A stretch of 64,000 nt of DNA from UBA11740 sp035635855 (GCA_035635855.1 DASQAF010000012.1:1-64000), one strand, 5' to 3'. Positions 8,171 through 16,130 are shown, counted from the stretch's first letter. Translations and numbers: made by a program. The notes: a model not told the origin generated them from the letters alone.

Positions 8171-9005
8171 TCATTGCTGCTTCTTGAAAATCTCCTTGGC
8201 GACTGTGATAGCGGACATCGCCTTGGGCCAGCCGCTGTAGAAAGCCAAATGGGTGATGGTCTCGATGAGTTCGGCCTCCGTGACGCCGTTCTCCTTGGCC
8301 CGTTGCAGGTGGAACGGGAGCTGCTCGGAGTTGCCGCCGGCGATGAGTGCGGCCACCGTGACAAGGCTGCGGTCGCGCTTCGATAGTTCCGTACGCTCCC
8401 AGACATCGCCGAATAGAACGTCGTCCGTGAGCTGCACTAACTTGGGCGAGAAGTCGCCGAAATTCTTCTTGATTGCGGAAGGTTCTTTGTTCATGTTTTT
8501 CGCTCCTTGTGATGACGGCCGATTGCCGTATTGCTCGTCGCTGACCTTTTCCATCCACTCGACGTTTTTGCCGTTGAGTAGTTCTTGTATTGCGATATGC
8601 GTCATGGCCGTCCTCGGCGTCGCACCGTGCCAGTGTTTTATTCCCGGTGGAATCCAGACGACGTCACCTTCTCGGATCTCCTCGATCGGGCCTCCCCATT
8701 GCTGAATCCAGCCGGTGCCTGCCGTGATGATCAGTGTCTGGCCGAGTGGGTGGGTGTGCCATGCTGTCCGGGCGCCGGTCTCGAACGTCACCCTCCCGCC
8801 GGTGGCGCGTGACGGATCGTGCGCATCGAAAAACGGGCTCAATGCGAACCGAGCCAGTAAAGTCCTGGGCTGATGCCTTACTGGATTGTTGCGAGCCCCT
8901 TCGGGTGATGTTGATCGTCTGTGAGTGTTGGGCCGACGCTACCTGACTCAGACAGGGAGAGGCCAGCAGAAAAAGCGACAGGACCATCGCATTGAGTAGT
9001 TTCAT
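8171..9005 (-). pseudogene. Secreted cupin fused to carboxymuconolactone decarboxylase domain, frameshifted
   Basis: Two overlapping minus-strand frames make one gene. From ATG 9005 the product starts with a signal peptide (LLNAMVLSLFLLASPCLSQ) and the cupin start INITRRGSQQSSKASAQDF, up to RIEPVF. After a run of five A on the plus strand (8829-8833) the frame is lost, and the adjacent frame continues FDAHDPSRATGG, AWHTHPLGQ, KHWHGA, EWMEKVSDEQY. Without a stop it then enters a carboxymuconolactone decarboxylase/AhpD-like domain from MNKEPSAIKKNFGDF, including GGNSEQLPFHLQRAKENGV. Deleting one base of the A5 run restores the full reading. The downstream domain has its own AGGAGC and ATG near 8492, so it may still be made separately. 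The canonical redox CxxC of AhpD is absent. Confidence 0.8.
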
Positions 9006-9116
9006 GCTGTACCTCCACTTTACTGCCTGCTGATCGCATCCATGTCGTGCGGACCCTTCAGCTATACCATGTCGAAGACGAAGCGATCGCGCATATCTTT
9101 GTTAACCGCTGAAGTT

Positions 9117-9683
9117 CTACTTGACCGACTCAATTGTCACTTTCAAGGAACCCAGCACATTGAAGGCTGCCGCGTCACCGTCTATTTTCCCGAGGATGAT
9201 TAGTCCGTTGGCGTACTCGGCGTCTCGATAAAATATCGCCAGGTTTCCCCACGGAGCATAAAAAGCGATGTCTCCGACAGACGGATCACTGCCAGAAGGT
9301 GCGCCCTCTGTCGATAATCTCTTTGGCAAATCACTAATCTTTTCGATTGATGCGTAGTCTTCGAGTGTTAGAGTCAGCGGCAGCTGGGAAACAAAATCGC
9401 GAGCGGTCTTGTTGTCGCGCAAAGTCGCCGTCAGGACCTTGTCCTCGAACTTTATTCTTAGCTTCATGTTTTCTACCTGTTCATTTGATACTTGATTCGG
9501 TAAGTTCGCCGGGCCGTTTCGAAACCCAGCATTGCTGGCTTCGCAAGCGGGCTGACTAAGACATATCGCTACTGCCAGAACGAAAAACTGCATTCCCTGT
9601 ATACGAGTCCACGTCAAAATCCTTGACCACCCCTTCTTAGTGTCGTCGCACGCTTCAAAAAAGCGCACTGCTTGATTAGGCAT
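9117..9683 (-). CDS. Cyclophilin-like fold protein, exported
   Basis: 188 aa. The conserved part begins MKLRIKFEDKVLTATLRDNKTARDF and continues LPLTLTLEDYASIEKISDLP, DIAFYAPWGNLAIFYRD, NGLIILGKIDG. This is the small cyclophilin-like family often found beside cupin, DUF2255 and alcohol dehydrogenase genes. A hydrophobic segment MQFFVLAVAICLSQPAC follows about 29 N-terminal residues, suggesting either an internal start or a long n-region; export is likely either way. Its ATG lies inside the last codons of the DUF2255 gene (8-bp overlap), which indicates translational coupling. No biochemical role is known to me for this family. Confidence 0.75.
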   Translation of the reverse strand: MPNQAVRFFEACDDTKKGWSRILTWTRIQGMQFFVLAVAICLSQPACEASNAGFRNGPANLPNQVSNEQVENMKLRIKFEDKVLTATLRDNKTARDFVSQLPLTLTLEDYASIEKISDLPKRLSTEGAPSGSDPSVGDIAFYAPWGNLAIFYRDAEYANGLIILGKIDGDAAAFNVLGSLKVTIESVK

Positions 9684-10059
9684 TGGTCTCGCGCGGCATC
9701 ACCTTGACTGTCGCGGCGCGAGGGCCTGCGCCCATCATCGGGCTCAGGTAGGGGCTGCCTTTGTACTTCGCCCGGTACGCGTCATCGATCAGGTCATTGA
9801 TCGGCCCATCAAGCGGCTCGAAGCTAACGTCCTTCGTCATCCCAGCGGCAGTAATGCGCCCGGCCTTCCGTCGCATTGCGGCCTGATACCAGCGAGAGTT
9901 CTGCCCGTTGTATGCGCGCACGTAGAGAGCGCCGTCGACCACTACGGACCAAATCCACGTCGGCGTGCCATACGTCTTCCCATCCTCTCGAAACGGTGAG
10001 ATGTGAAGATCGTCTGCCTCAGCGATTTTGCACAATTCGTGTTTCGACCATATGCTCAT
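9676..10059 (-). CDS. DUF2255 family protein
   Basis: 127 aa. Family features seen are WSKHELCKIAEADDLHISPF, then TPTWIWSVVVDGALYVRAY, NSRWYQAAMRRKAGRI and DDAYRAKYKGSPYLSPM. DUF2255 proteins are small, single-domain and of unknown function; the conserved Trp/Arg/Tyr pattern resembles nitroreductase-like or FMN-binding split-barrel proteins, but this is only an impression. AAGGAG is well placed before the ATG. It overlaps the downstream cyclophilin-like gene by 8 bp and starts 14 bp after the alcohol dehydrogenase gene, so the set is one operon with the oxidoreductases. Confidence 0.85.
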   Translation of the reverse strand: MSIWSKHELCKIAEADDLHISPFREDGKTYGTPTWIWSVVVDGALYVRAYNGQNSRWYQAAMRRKAGRITAAGMTKDVSFEPLDGPINDLIDDAYRAKYKGSPYLSPMMGAGPRAATVKVMPRETNA

Positions 10060-10073
10060 TTGGAACTCCTTCG

Positions 10074-11090
10074 TTACGGGCGCAGCAGGGCCTTGATCGC
10101 TCGGCGCTCGTCCATCGCGCGGTAGCCTTCCGCAACCTGATCAAGCGGCAAGGTCAGATCGAAGACCTTGCCGGGGTTGATCTTTCCATTCCACACCAAG
10201 TCGATTAACTCGGGCAGGAAGCGGCGCACCGGCGCGGGTCCCCCATGCAGATGGACGTGTGAATAGAACAACTCTTCACCGTTGAGTTCGACTCCGTGCG
10301 GAACGCCGACGTAACCCACGGACCCACCCGGCCGGGCGGCACGGATCGCTTGCATCATCGATTCCTGGGTGCCGACGCATTCCAGCACCGAGTCGGCGCC
10401 GATTCCATCAGTCAGCTCCTTGATGCGGGCCACTCCCTCGTCACCGCGCTCTGCGACGATGTCGGTCGCGCCGAACTCGCGCGCCAGTTTCTGCCGCGAC
10501 TCGTGACGGCTCATGGCGATTATCCGTTCAGCACCCATCTCCTTGGCGGAGAGCACACCGAGGAGCCCAACCGCGCCGTCACCCACGACCGCGACGGTTG
10601 CGCCCGGCCTTACGTTGGCTGCGGCGGCGGCGAACCAGCCGGTGCCCATCACATCGGAGACCGCCAGTAGACTCGGGATCAGATCGTCCGAGGGAATATC
10701 CGGTGTCGCCACCAAGGTGCCGTCCGCGAGAGGAACACGCAAAATCGGCGCCTGTGCAGTGCTGATGATCTCCTTGTGTTCGCACGAGGTCTGATAACCT
10801 GCTTGGCAGTGAGGACAGGTGTTATCGGAGGCGAAAAACGAACCGATGACGAACTGCCCAGGCTTGATGGAAGTGACTCCGCTGCCGACCTCCTCAACGA
10901 TGCCGCAGTACTCGTGCCCCATCGGGGTCGGCTCGGGAACCGGATTGATTCCACGGTAAGGCCACAGGTCAGACCCGCACACGCAAGTGGCCGACATCCT
11001 GATGATGGCATCCGTCGGCTTTAAGATTGTCGGCGTGCCGCGCTCCTCGAAGCGCACATCGCGCGGACCATAGAGAACAGTTCCTAGCAT
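10074..11090 (-). CDS. Zinc-dependent alcohol dehydrogenase (MDR superfamily)
   Basis: 338 aa, full length for the family. The catalytic zinc site is shown by CVCGSDLWPYRG and GHEYCGIVEEVGSGV. The structural zinc lobe reads TCPHCQAGYQTSC, which has three cysteines where many relatives have four, so that site may be altered or filled by another residue. The Rossmann part has VAVVGDGAVGLLGVLSA and then an acidic or basic discriminator region around ERIIAMSRHES, where Arg/His suggests NADP preference (inference). AAGGAG precedes the ATG. It lies between an SDR gene and the DUF2255 gene on the same strand, so it probably acts on the same alcohol/aldehyde pool. Confidence 0.9.
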   Translation of the reverse strand: MLGTVLYGPRDVRFEERGTPTILKPTDAIIRMSATCVCGSDLWPYRGINPVPEPTPMGHEYCGIVEEVGSGVTSIKPGQFVIGSFFASDNTCPHCQAGYQTSCEHKEIISTAQAPILRVPLADGTLVATPDIPSDDLIPSLLAVSDVMGTGWFAAAAANVRPGATVAVVGDGAVGLLGVLSAKEMGAERIIAMSRHESRQKLAREFGATDIVAERGDEGVARIKELTDGIGADSVLECVGTQESMMQAIRAARPGGSVGYVGVPHGVELNGEELFYSHVHLHGGPAPVRRFLPELIDLVWNGKINPGKVFDLTLPLDQVAEGYRAMDERRAIKALLRP

Positions 11091-11117
11091 GATCTATCTC
11101 CTTTCAGGTTTTCGTCC

Positions 11118-11879
11118 TCACCGTGCGGTGTATCCGCCATCAACAACGAGCGCGTGACCAATCACGAAGCTTGCGCCAGGGCTGCAAAGCCAAAGAACGG
11201 CAGACGCGATCTCCTCCGGTCGACCAAGTCGACCAATCGGCATGTCTCTCATGATCTCTTTCATAGCGTCTGGTTCCTTAGCCGACATCTCCGCAACCAT
11301 CGGCGTATTGATCGTTCCCGGACACACTGCATTGATGCAGATTCCTCTGGAGGCATATTCGAGCGCGGCGCTCTTCGTCAGCCCGATCACTCCGTGCTTG
11401 GATGCATGGTAGGCTGCTCGACCGGCGATGCCGATCAGACCGCCAATCGAGGAGTTGTTGACGATGGCGCCGCTTCCTTGCTCGCGCATCTGGCGTAGCT
11501 CGTACTTCATGCAGTTCCAGACGCCGCGCAGATTGATCCCGTTCACGCGCTCGAACTCTTCGCCGCTGACATCAGCCATTTCCATAGCAGGAGACTGTAT
11601 GCCGGCGTTATTGAACGCCGCATCGAGACGCCCGAAGGTGGATATAGTCTGCGCGACCATCGCTGCTACTTCAGCCTCGTCGGCGACATTGCAACGGATG
11701 CCAATGGCCTTATGACCAGCGGCGACCAGTTCTTCTGCGGCAGAGCGAACCGCACTCTCATTGACGTCTGCTAACGCCACCGCGGCCCCCGCCTCCGCGA
11801 AGGCTCTGGCTGTTGTTAAACCCATGCCAGAGGCAGCGCCAGTAACGAGTGCGACTTTGTTCTCAAAAGACATGTTCAT
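11118..11879 (-). CDS. SDR family NAD(P)-dependent oxidoreductase
   Basis: Classical short-chain dehydrogenase/reductase, 253 aa. The cofactor motif is TGAASGMG with DVNESAV after it (Asp favours NAD), the structural NNAG is present, and the active site has NNSSIGG followed by YHASKHG, giving the Ser-Tyr-Lys catalytic set. The C-terminus GHALVVDGGYTAR is typical of the glucose 1-dehydrogenase-like group. It is the first gene of the minus-strand run. A 148-bp divergent region separates it from the AraC regulator, so control by that regulator is the simplest reading. Two near starts (MNM) are possible. Confidence 0.92.
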   Translation of the reverse strand: MNMSFENKVALVTGAASGMGLTTARAFAEAGAAVALADVNESAVRSAAEELVAAGHKAIGIRCNVADEAEVAAMVAQTISTFGRLDAAFNNAGIQSPAMEMADVSGEEFERVNGINLRGVWNCMKYELRQMREQGSGAIVNNSSIGGLIGIAGRAAYHASKHGVIGLTKSAALEYASRGICINAVCPGTINTPMVAEMSAKEPDAMKEIMRDMPIGRLGRPEEIASAVLWLCSPGASFVIGHALVVDGGYTAR

Positions 11880-12027
11880 AAATAAACTCTTCGTTCACAT
11901 CGTGTGCGTCGACTTTAAGGGCTTGTGGATAATTATCGGTATGACGATTCTGGTGAATGATTGTACGTTCCTGCAAAACCCGGCGCGTGGACGTGTTTTT
12001 ATGAACAAGAGAGATTAGTATGAAGGT
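11880..12027. promoter_or_regulatory. Divergent promoter region between SDR and AraC genes
   Basis: 148 bp between two outward-facing genes. It is AT-richer than its flanks, and promoter-like elements can be imagined around 11930-11960, but no clear paired operator is visible. It must hold promoters for both directions and probably AraC-type binding sites. Confidence 0.45.
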
Positions 12028-12948
12028 ATGAATCAGGAAGCCATACGCAATGCCGGCAGAGTAGAGACCGCAAGAGAGGAAATCGTCGAGCGAATGAGTC
12101 GCCTCCTTCCCGAAGACGGGAGGATCGACTTCGCTCCGGGTCTACTCCTTATCAAATCGTCAGTACCATCTGAGCCGGTTCAGTCGCTCTTTCAGCCATC
12201 CTTTTGTTTTGTGGCCCAGGGCAGAAAACGAGCGAGCGTGGGTGGGGAAGTTTTCCTATACGATCCGTTTCATTATTTGATTTTTACGGTCGACTTGCCC
12301 GTTACATTCGAAATAGAAGCCCCATCAAAGGAACTGCCTTACCTGGGAATGAGCCTAAACCTGGATTCCGCCCTTGTCGCTTCGGTCATTGTTGAATCCG
12401 GCATCCGGATAAAAAAGGGTGACGCCAGTGTTAAGGCGATGAACGTCAGCGCGATAGACGCCGACTTGCTTGACGCTGTTGCTCGATTGATACGCATCGC
12501 CGAAACGCCTGCTGAGAGCAAAGTCCTGGCGCCGCTCGTTATAAAGGAGATAATTTACAGACTGTTGGCCGGCGGTCAGGGTGCGCGACTTGCACATCTG
12601 CTCACTGCTAGCGACACCCGCCGCATTTCGAAAGCAATCGGCCACCTGCGAGAGCATTTTGACGAACAGTTGAAGATGGAAGAGATCGCACGCGAACTTG
12701 GGATGAGCGTCTCCGGCTTTCACCATCACTTCAAGTCCGTGACAACGATGAGTCCTCTGCAGTTTCAAAAGCACCTCCGCCTGCAAGAAGCCCGACGTTT
12801 GATGCTGGGCGAAGATCTGGATGCCGCGAGCGCCGGGTTCCGCGTCGGCTACGAGGACCCGTCTTACTTTAGCCGAGATTACAAGAAGCAATTCGGCGCG
12901 CCACCACAACGCGACCTTGCTCGTCTTCGGAATAATCTTGAAGCCTAG
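12028..12948 (+). CDS. AraC family transcriptional regulator
   Basis: 306 aa. The N-terminal half is the AraC_N domain seen in regulators of aldehyde/alcohol-type genes (SLFQPSFCFVAQGRKRASV, YDPFHYLIFTVDLPV). The C-terminal half carries two helix-turn-helix motifs: FDEQLKMEEIARELGMSVSG with FHHHFKSVTTMSPLQFQK, and AASAGFRVGYEDPSYFSRDY with the terminal KKQFGAPPQ. It is divergently placed next to the SDR/alcohol dehydrogenase run and so is its probable activator. The ATG has only a weak GAAGG nearby. It is the last gene before the right att-like repeat, which supports its belonging to the mobile cargo. Confidence 0.92.
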   Translation: MNQEAIRNAGRVETAREEIVERMSRLLPEDGRIDFAPGLLLIKSSVPSEPVQSLFQPSFCFVAQGRKRASVGGEVFLYDPFHYLIFTVDLPVTFEIEAPSKELPYLGMSLNLDSALVASVIVESGIRIKKGDASVKAMNVSAIDADLLDAVARLIRIAETPAESKVLAPLVIKEIIYRLLAGGQGARLAHLLTASDTRRISKAIGHLREHFDEQLKMEEIARELGMSVSGFHHHFKSVTTMSPLQFQKHLRLQEARRLMLGEDLDAASAGFRVGYEDPSYFSRDYKKQFGAPPQRDLARLRNNLEA

Positions 12949-13117
12949 TACGCTATTGGCTTACGCCTAGCCTTCCGCATTGCGCGTGCGGCGACCTACT
13001 GAACACAAGAACGGGATCTCGCCTTGCACGTGAGCATTTTTGAAGATCTTGGTTGGACCACGCAGAGAGGATTTCAGGTGCGAAAGGCTCGTGCTAAATA
13101 ACTGACACAACTGTCTT
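12949..13117. other. Intergenic stretch before the tRNA fragment
   Basis: No gene is seen. A CCTTCCGCATTGCGCGTGCG segment near 12970 weakly resembles the core of the att-like repeats (CCGCATTGCG) and may be another trace of tRNA-targeted recombination. Confidence 0.3.
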
Positions 13118-13162
13118 TGGTGGAGCAGATGGGACTCGAACCCACGACCTCTGCGTTGCGAA
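13118..13162 (-). tRNA. Partial tRNA: 3' half only, displaced attachment-site remnant
   Basis: On the minus strand this is the 3' half of a tRNA: anticodon loop TTCGCAA, stem strand CGCAG, variable loop AGGTC, a T-arm with stem GTGGG, loop TTCGAGT and CCCAT, acceptor strand CTGCTCC, discriminator A and encoded CCA. The similarity stops exactly at the start of the anticodon loop; upstream, the sequence cannot form the anticodon or D stems. The loop would read CGC (Ala), but the identity is uncertain because only half is present. This is the expected footprint of integration into a tRNA gene. Confidence 0.75.
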
Positions 13163-13187
13163 TTAGACATCCGGCAAAAACCTAAGT
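13146..13187. repeat. Right att-like direct repeat
   Basis: Partner of the repeat at 3342-3383 (33 of 42 identical, no gaps, same orientation). Its first 17 bp are inside the tRNA 3' half, and the rest is the foreign arm. To the right, GTCCCAACTA (13221-13230) and GTCTCAACTA (13232-13241) form a close direct repeat like integrase arm-binding sites. Confidence 0.6.
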
Positions 13188-13347
13188 TCCAGAGAGGACT
13201 CTCTTCCCCCACAATTTGGTGTCCCAACTAAGTCTCAACTAGGGGTAAAAAGTGCTGGAAGTTTGAACAGTGTAAAACGGTGGGTGAGTGAAAAGACCAG
13301 TAAAAATGAAGAAACCGCATTTGCATGCGGTATCTTGATCGGTGGTT

Positions 13348-13432
13348 TGGTGCCGAAGGGGGGACTCGAACCCCCACGAGTTACCTCACACGCCCCTCAA
13401 ACGTGCGCGTCTACCAGTTCCGCCACTTCGGC
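13348..13432 (-). tRNA. tRNA-Leu (anticodon GAG)
   Basis: Complete type II tRNA of 85 nt with encoded CCA. Acceptor stem GCCGAAG pairs with CTTCGGC, the anticodon stem CACGT pairs with GCGTG around loop TTGAGGG (anticodon GAG), a long variable arm follows, and the T-arm is GGGGG/TTCGAGT/CCCCC. It reads leucine codon CUC. It is intact and different from the fragment at 13118, so it is not the other half of that site. Confidence 0.95.
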
Positions 13433-13547
13433 TTGTTCGGGAAGGTTTTCAAAAACCGGGAATCTTAAAACTCACTCACGACCACGCATCGGTTCTTTGC
13501 TTTAACAACTGAGGCAAGCGACTTCGCCCTGAACGGCGCGCGGCGGT

Positions 13548-13904
13548 TTATTTCTTTGTCGGTGCCGCTGTAGCAGACGGTGATGCGGCCGGGGTCGGCG
13601 TTGCTTGTACAGTCGGCGCCGGTGTCGGCAACTGTGTTTGTTCAGGGACGCCCGATTGCAAAACCGAACGGCTTCCGGTAATCGCCGGCAGCGATAAAAT
13701 CAGCGCGATTAGCATGAATGCCACGGCCGCGCCAATCGTGATTTTCGAAAGCAGTGTCTGCGTCCCTCTGGGCCCAAACGCCGTGCTTGAAACCGAGCTG
13801 GAAAAAAGCGCGCCGGCGTCAGACTTCCCCGGCTGCAAAAGGATTGTTACCACCAGAATGATGCACGCCAGGATAAAAAGTCCGTAGAAAATGTAAGCTA
13901 ACAA
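13548..13904 (-). CDS. secG: Preprotein translocase subunit SecG
   Basis: Membrane subunit of the SecYEG channel, 118 aa. Two transmembrane helices are visible (FYGLFILACIILVVTILLQ and TIGAAVAFMLIALILSL) around the conserved linker with SDAGALFSSSVSSTAFGPRG. The C-terminal 40 residues are an unusual Pro/Ala/Thr-rich tail (PTPAPTVQATPTPAASP), probably disordered. It follows tpiA on the minus strand, the common tpiA-secG order, separated by a 174-bp junction that contains a repeat element. Confidence 0.92.
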   Translation of the reverse strand: MLAYIFYGLFILACIILVVTILLQPGKSDAGALFSSSVSSTAFGPRGTQTLLSKITIGAAVAFMLIALILSLPAITGSRSVLQSGVPEQTQLPTPAPTVQATPTPAASPSATAAPTKK

Positions 13905-13922
13905 ATCAAAATCTCCACTGCG

Positions 13923-14042
13923 TAGAGCTTAGAATTTAGAGCTTAGAGCTTTGTACTTTGATCAACCTGGGCGGTAGAGTCTAAGTTCAAAGCTCTAAAC
14001 CTGACTGAGTGTTCTAAGCACTAAGCACTAAAATCTAAGCTC
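13923..14042. repeat. Low-complexity palindromic element (AGCTTAGA family)
   Basis: Short units related to AGAGCTTAGA and their complements TCTAAGC/GCTCTAAAC alternate across about 120 bp between secG and tpiA, so each strand can fold on itself. No coding capacity. It is one of three different such elements in the gap-pgk-tpiA-secG cluster. Confidence 0.7.
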
Positions 14043-14078
14043 GAGCACAAAGACCAAATACCCAATAACCACAACCGC

Positions 14079-14834
14079 CTATTTGTAATTAACAATCTCG
14101 GCAAAACTCTCAGCCTGCAAACTCGCGCCACCGACTAGCGCACCGTCGATGTCCGGCTGTTTCATCAAACCGGCGATGTTGTCCGGCTTGACTGAGCCGC
14201 CATACAAAACTCTGATCGCATCCGACGCCGCCGCTGAGTGCCTTTCCGCGAAAACGCGCCGGATAAACGCGTGCATTTCCTGCGCTTGCTCCGGCGTCGC
14301 GGTGCGTCCGGTCCCAATGGCCCAGACAGGTTCGTAAGCAACGATGATACGGTCGAGATCAGATGCTGTCAACCAGCTCAATCCGCCCGCTAGCTGATTG
14401 CGCACCACGCTCTCGGCACTCCCCTGATCGCGTTGTTCGAGGGTCTCGCCCACGCACACAATCACCGTAAGTCCGGCGGCCAGTCCCGCCTGAGTTTTCC
14501 GGCTGACAATCTCGTCGGATTCAAAAAAGTATTGCCGCCGCTCTGAGTGGCCGACGATCACGTGCGAACACCCCGCGTCGCGCACCATCGAAGCTGCCAC
14601 CTCTCCGGTGAAAGCGCCTTCTTTTTGTTCCGCCGCACAGTTCTGCGCCGCGATCTTTATGTTCGACCCGTCCAGGCGATCGGCGACGCTCTTCAGCGCG
14701 GTGAACACAGGAGCAATCACCACCTCACAATGATTCGCGTTGGCGACCAGAGGTTTCAAAGCCAGCGCAGTGGCGACAGATTCGCCCACCGTCTTGTACA
14801 TCTTCCAGTTTCCAGCGATAACAGGTTTACGCAT
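14079..14834 (-). CDS. tpiA: Triose-phosphate isomerase
   Basis: Interconverts dihydroxyacetone phosphate and glyceraldehyde 3-phosphate. 251 aa from MRKPVIAGNWKMYKT; the open frame extends 8 codons upstream into a repeat element, so the ATG at 14834 is preferred. Catalytic residues are seen in NWKMYK (Lys), IVGHSERR (His) and AYEPVWAIGTG (Glu); the phosphate-binding loop is VLYGGSVKPDN and GGASL is near the end. It lies between pgk and secG. Confidence 0.97.
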   Translation of the reverse strand: MRKPVIAGNWKMYKTVGESVATALALKPLVANANHCEVVIAPVFTALKSVADRLDGSNIKIAAQNCAAEQKEGAFTGEVAASMVRDAGCSHVIVGHSERRQYFFESDEIVSRKTQAGLAAGLTVIVCVGETLEQRDQGSAESVVRNQLAGGLSWLTASDLDRIIVAYEPVWAIGTGRTATPEQAQEMHAFIRRVFAERHSAAASDAIRVLYGGSVKPDNIAGLMKQPDIDGALVGGASLQAESFAEIVNYK

Positions 14835-14845
14835 TGTAGGTAACC

Positions 14846-14922
14846 ACCAGATAACCACGAAGGCACAAAGAGCACAAAGACTCCACGTACCTTTGTGGCT
14901 TTGTGTCTTGGTGGTTAAGTCC
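14846..14922. repeat. Palindromic element (CACAAAG family) in the pgk-tpiA junction
   Basis: CCACCAGATAACCACGAAGG followed by CACAAAGAGCACAAAG is answered by ACCTTTGTGGCTTTGTGTC and TTGGTGGTTAA, an imperfect long hairpin. The stop codon of pgk lies at its edge. Similar CACAGAG-type elements occur at 27507 and 30371 and inside the kinase gene at 22448. Confidence 0.8.
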
Positions 14923-16129
14923 GATCACTTAACGCCGCCACCCCCGGCAGTTCTTTCCCGGCCAAAAACTCCAGCGTCGCGCCACCGCCGGTTGAAATGT
15001 GCGTGATGCGATCGGCAACGCCGGCTTGCGTTACGGCCGCGACTGAATCGCCACCGCCTACGATAACTGTCGCGCCGCGATCCGCAGCTTCCGCCACGGC
15101 GCGCGCAATTCCGATTGTCCCTTGATCAAATGGCGGCTCTTCAAAGACGCCCATGGGACCGTTCCAAATAATAGTTTTCGCATCGTGCAGAGCGTTGGCG
15201 AACAGCGCGATGCTCTCGACGCCGATATCCATGCCGGCGTGGCCGGCATTGGTAAATTCGATCGGGATGGTCTTGGCCAGAATTTCTGTTCCCTTGATAG
15301 GTTCGTAGCTGTCGACGACCTGATGGTCTGTAGGCAGCAACAGTTCGACGCCCGCTTCTTCACAACGTTGCTTGATTTGCAAAGCAGTCTCCAGCTTATC
15401 ATTTTCGACCAGAGACTTACCGACTGTGAAACCTTCTGCTTTCAAAAATGTGTAGGCCATCGCGCCGCCGATTAGTATCTTATCGACTTTGCGATCGATC
15501 AGCGCGTTGATGACCGGTATTTTGTCGGACACTTTCGCCCCGCCGAGAATCGCCACGAAAGGATGCTCTGGATCGCTTATGACGCGCCCGAGATATTCCA
15601 ACTCCTTTTCCATCAACAAACCGGCCGCGGCTTGCTTTACGAACTTTGTAATGCCAACCGTTGAAGCATGCGCGCGATGCGCGGCGCCGAACGCGTCATT
15701 CACGTAAAGACCGTCGCATAACGAAGCGAGCTGCTGCGCAAATGCTTCATCGTTCTTCTCTTCTTCCACGTGAAAGCGAAGATTCTCGAGCAGTAGCAGG
15801 TCACCGTCTTGCAGGGCGGCGCTCGCTGTTTTCGCAGGCTCGCCAATGCAGTCACTCGAAAACGCAACCGGTTTGCCGAGCAAATTCGAAAGATGCTGCG
15901 CCACCGGAGCCAGGCTGTATTTCTCGACAGGCTGGCCTTTCGGGCGTCCCAGATGTGAAGCGAGAATCACGCGCGCACGCTCTTCCATCGCGTAAACGAT
16001 CGTCGGAGTCGCCGCACGGATGCGCGTGTCATCTTCGACCTGGCCGTCTTTGATAGGAACGTTGAAATCTACGCGGATGAAGACGCGCTGGCTTTTGAGA
16101 TCGAGGTCACGGATAGAAAGCTTCTTCAT
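14915..16129 (-). CDS. pgk: Phosphoglycerate kinase
   Basis: Glycolytic ATP-generating kinase, 404 aa from the ATG at 16129 (MKKLSIRDLDLKSQRVFIRV); the 19 codons upstream are repeat-element sequence. Diagnostic segments are RVDFNVPIKDGQ, SHLGRPKG, LLLENLRFH, the hinge AILGGAKVSDKI, TIIWNGPMGVFE and the nucleotide loop GGGDSVAAV. The gene order gap-pgk-tpiA-secG on one strand indicates a glycolytic operon, although each junction is occupied by a palindromic repeat that may process or attenuate the transcript. Confidence 0.97.
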   Translation of the reverse strand: MKKLSIRDLDLKSQRVFIRVDFNVPIKDGQVEDDTRIRAATPTIVYAMEERARVILASHLGRPKGQPVEKYSLAPVAQHLSNLLGKPVAFSSDCIGEPAKTASAALQDGDLLLLENLRFHVEEEKNDEAFAQQLASLCDGLYVNDAFGAAHRAHASTVGITKFVKQAAAGLLMEKELEYLGRVISDPEHPFVAILGGAKVSDKIPVINALIDRKVDKILIGGAMAYTFLKAEGFTVGKSLVENDKLETALQIKQRCEEAGVELLLPTDHQVVDSYEPIKGTEILAKTIPIEFTNAGHAGMDIGVESIALFANALHDAKTIIWNGPMGVFEEPPFDQGTIGIARAVAEAADRGATVIVGGGDSVAAVTQAGVADRITHISTGGGATLEFLAGKELPGVAALSDRT

Positions 16130-16130
16130 T

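Noticed and set aside
8664..9005. Programmed ribosomal frameshift in the cupin-CMD gene
   Set aside because: A run of five identical bases without a heptamer slip site, stop-adjacent context or evident stimulatory structure; a mutation or a read error is simpler.
13146..13245. tRNA-Leu at 13348 as the source of the tRNA 3' half
   Set aside because: Acceptor and T-arm sequences differ, and tRNA-Leu is type II with a long variable arm, so the fragment comes from another tRNA.
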